A DNA stretch of 64,000 bases from Serinus canaria (Eukaryota; Chordata; Aves; Passeriformes; Fringillidae). Position numbers and translations under genes: made by a program. The stretch lies in assembly GCF_022539315.1 (NCBI RefSeq), contig NC_066319.1, forward strand, positions 28,234,093-28,298,092, in the 5' to 3' direction. Within the stretch, counting starts at the first letter, position 1; each line of letters starts with the position of its first letter. Below are positions 61,844 through 64,000 of this stretch, piece by piece. The notes beneath the pieces are model-generated. The model made no database searches. It saw only the letters and a program-made list of their open reading frames with translations, and was not told the DNA's origin.

Positions 61844-64000
61844 GAGACCTGCATGGGTGGGAGAATGCCGTGCAGGCTGTGGTGTGCTTGGTCCATGTGA
61901 TGGGGTCCTGCCAGTGTGCAGCACTCCCCTGTCTGGCTGAGCCAGGCTGTCCTGCATGGGGCTGGGCTGTGGCAGGGCAGGGCGGCAGAGCCACAGCCCA
62001 TCTCTCTGTGAACTGAAGCCAGGTCATCAACTGAGGCTTGAGGGTTGCACTGCTCCTAAACTTAACCCTTCTGAATCACTCTGGTTCCCTGCAAAGCTGG
62101 CTGATGATGTGATTTCTGTTCAGGTTATGGATAAGGAGGTGTTTTTTAATGGTGGAAAGCTCTGGATTCTGAAAGTAAAATCTCAGCAGGGCTGGTTTCC
62201 TTCTGGGAATCTGCAGCTTCTCCCAAGGCATGAGTTCCTGGAAATTCAGAAGATGGCCCTGTTTGGTTTTCCCAGTGTGTTTTTATTCTGTAAGAAGCAG
62301 AAATAAAACAGCCCCAAAGAGCGAAATGAAATAGTGTAACTGAGTGTCCTTTGCCCTATTTTCAGCATTACAGAAGAGAACTCTGAGTCCCATCAAATGC
62401 ACAGGGCCTTGGATAAAGATGCAGTATCTTGGCTCTATGTAAATGATTGGATATGCAACTTAGATTAGGCTGTGTCAATTAATTGTGCTGCCCCTTATCT
62501 TGGTCACAAGAAGCCTGTGACTGGAGCCAAAGCGCCCCAGCTCCGTCTCCAGCTCCTTTTGTTCATATACAATAATTGTATCTGCATTGTGCAGAGTGGG
62601 CTCGTTTCAGGCTGGCAGCTGCACAGTGTTGTTTGCAGCTCATTAATTTCCTACAGATTGCTGCCTTGCTGCTTTGGATGTAGTGCAACTCCAGTGGCTG
62701 GGCTGAGTGCCGTCCTGCAGAGCTGAAAGCGCCGTCTGTGTGGGTGTGTGGGAAGAGCAGGGTGAGGGAGGGGACAGAGGGACTTGCAAGCCTGGTATCC
62801 AGAGGCATTTGTGATGGGAAAGTTGGCTTTGCTCTCACCCTTTTTGATGTGCTTTGAGCACTGAAATCTGTGGATGCTGTCACATGCAGGTGCCAGAAAA
62901 GAGTGAGGTGTTGAGATATGCCAGCTTCCGTGCTGGGAACTGGGGGAACTAGCCTGAACTTTCTTGAAAATCCAAATTTCATTGCCATTGTTGTCCCAAA
63001 GCAGGCTCTTTTACATGGTGTGCGAGAGGCTGCTCCACACACAGAACCGAGGTGTTTGTCTGATATACAGTTCTGTGCAGAAAGGCCTGCTGGGTGACAA
63101 ATCCACAAAGTTAGCACAAGGACTATCAAACTTTTCACTATTTATATTTTTTAGCAAACAAAGGCATTGATGTTCATTGGCTACAAGTTCCCTATTAATG
63201 CTCTTATTAATTAATTAAATAATTGCATATTAGTGCTCTTATTAATTAGTATTCTGTCGTGTGTTGATTAAATTATTTCAGTCTTCTGCTCTACCAGCTT
63301 TTCATCCCTTCTCATGCTAATCAGTCCACATGCTCAGTCTTTCCCTTCGAGTCCATCAGTTTCCTGTGTCAGTACTTCATGAGTGATGGTTGCAATCTCC
63401 TCTTGTCAAAATGACCTTTGGCCCAGTCAGAGCTGATTTCAGCACAGTTGCTGAGTTGGCTTTATTAGTTTCTTCCTTATCTTGGGATTTCTGCCAAATG
63501 TCCTTGTGGTCTGGAAATCCTGCATTCTTTGTGTCCACTATCAGTAGTACATGCTTCTCCCCAAGCTTTGTTAACCTCCCCCTCGGTCTGAGATCACTGA
63601 AGCATATCAAGACCTAAAATTTTAGCAAGGAAATTCTATCAACAAGTAATTTATCTTTCTAATACCTGGACATCAGCAGTGTAGTAATTGTAGTACAGTG
63701 AGCCTTGAACAGCCATGTTAGGAGGAGCCCTTAGTCTCACCTATGTTGTCTCTACTGGGAAGAGCAATGTTGTGGGTATGAATCTGCATATCTATCTGTG
63801 CCTGCAGCTAGTGTGATCCCAGGGAATGTGGAGGTGCCTGGCAGGCAGAGATCAAGGACCTGTAATCCCTGCCTGTAGTTCACTTTACTCCCACCACAGC
63901 TTGGCTCCTGTGCTGGGTTGTTTGTCCCTTTGTGTGCTAGCATGTCCCTGCCCATGCTTCTGGGTAGACTTGAGCAGCTCTGCCCCCAGCTGCAGCACCC
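61844..64000 (+). other. Last intronic stretch of the window
   Basis: No gene recognised. A frame at 61956-62306 (+) and a 191-codon frame at 62563-63138 (-) are open but match no family known to me. The - strand frame begins with a hydrophobic stretch but also covers low-complexity and CA-repeat-type sequence. An AT-rich duplicated module is at 63194-63248. Confidence 0.55.
63194..63248. repeat. Duplicated AT-rich module, 35-base period
   Basis: ATTAATGCTCTTATTAATTA (63194-63213) recurs as ATTAGTGCTCTTATTAATTA (63229-63248) with one difference. Both are rich in TTAATTA homeodomain-type cores. Local duplication; function unknown. Confidence 0.8.

Noticed and set aside
62563..63138. 191-codon frame on the minus strand with a hydrophobic start, considered as a secreted protein gene
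   Set aside because: No recognised family, no promoter or splice context, composition like the surrounding intron, and overlapping frames on the other strand.

Overview
The window looks like vertebrate, very probably avian, genomic DNA. It has one large, clean coding exon in about 62 kb of non-coding sequence. It also has several chicken-repeat-1 (CR1) LINE fragments with the typical bird CR1 3' ends, old MIR-like SINE remnants, low CpG content and little other repeat. There are no bacterial-style gene arrays or ribosome binding sites, and I saw no CRISPR array or complete RNA gene.

The only protein-coding sequence I can support is the first coding exon of SLC8A3, the sodium/calcium exchanger NCX3, on the + strand. 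The exon runs from 5220 (after a strong polypyrimidine-AG acceptor) to 7031 (before a GTAAGT donor). It has a 46-base 5' UTR tail, an ATG at 5266, and 588 codons plus two bases. It encodes the signal peptide, the first half of the membrane domain with the alpha-1 repeat, the XIP autoinhibitory segment, all of Ca2+-binding domain 1 and the first part of domain 2. The rest of domain 2 and the C-terminal membrane half must come from exons that I did not find here.

Layout: 1-5219 is the end of the preceding intron, with a CR1 scrap, an old inverted-repeat element and a compound AT/CA microsatellite just upstream of the exon. From 7032 to 64000 I read the sequence as the following long intron. It holds CR1 fragments near 18.6, 21.0, 34.0, 46.4, 50.5 and 61.2 kb, MIR-like fragments near 12.4, 30.0, 43.3 and 55.2 kb, and a repeated motif near 35.0 and 45.0 kb. 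It also has small tandem duplications and hairpins, a degenerate tRNA-like stretch near 58.3 kb, and an unusual CpG-rich patch at about 57.63-57.84 kb with a near-consensus RFX X-box.

I found no convincing previously undescribed gene system. The best leads are the CpG/X-box patch, a TGTGTCATTA palindrome near 25.2 kb, paired GATA sites near 23.6 kb and the repeated AT-rich module near 63.2 kb. All are candidates for intronic regulation of SLC8A3, and none is demonstrated. Most of the predicted open frames of 60-150 codons outside the exon look like chance frames: I recognised no protein family in them, apart from a CR1 reverse-transcriptase remnant at 61.19-61.41 kb. I could not run alignments, so repeat boundaries are approximate.
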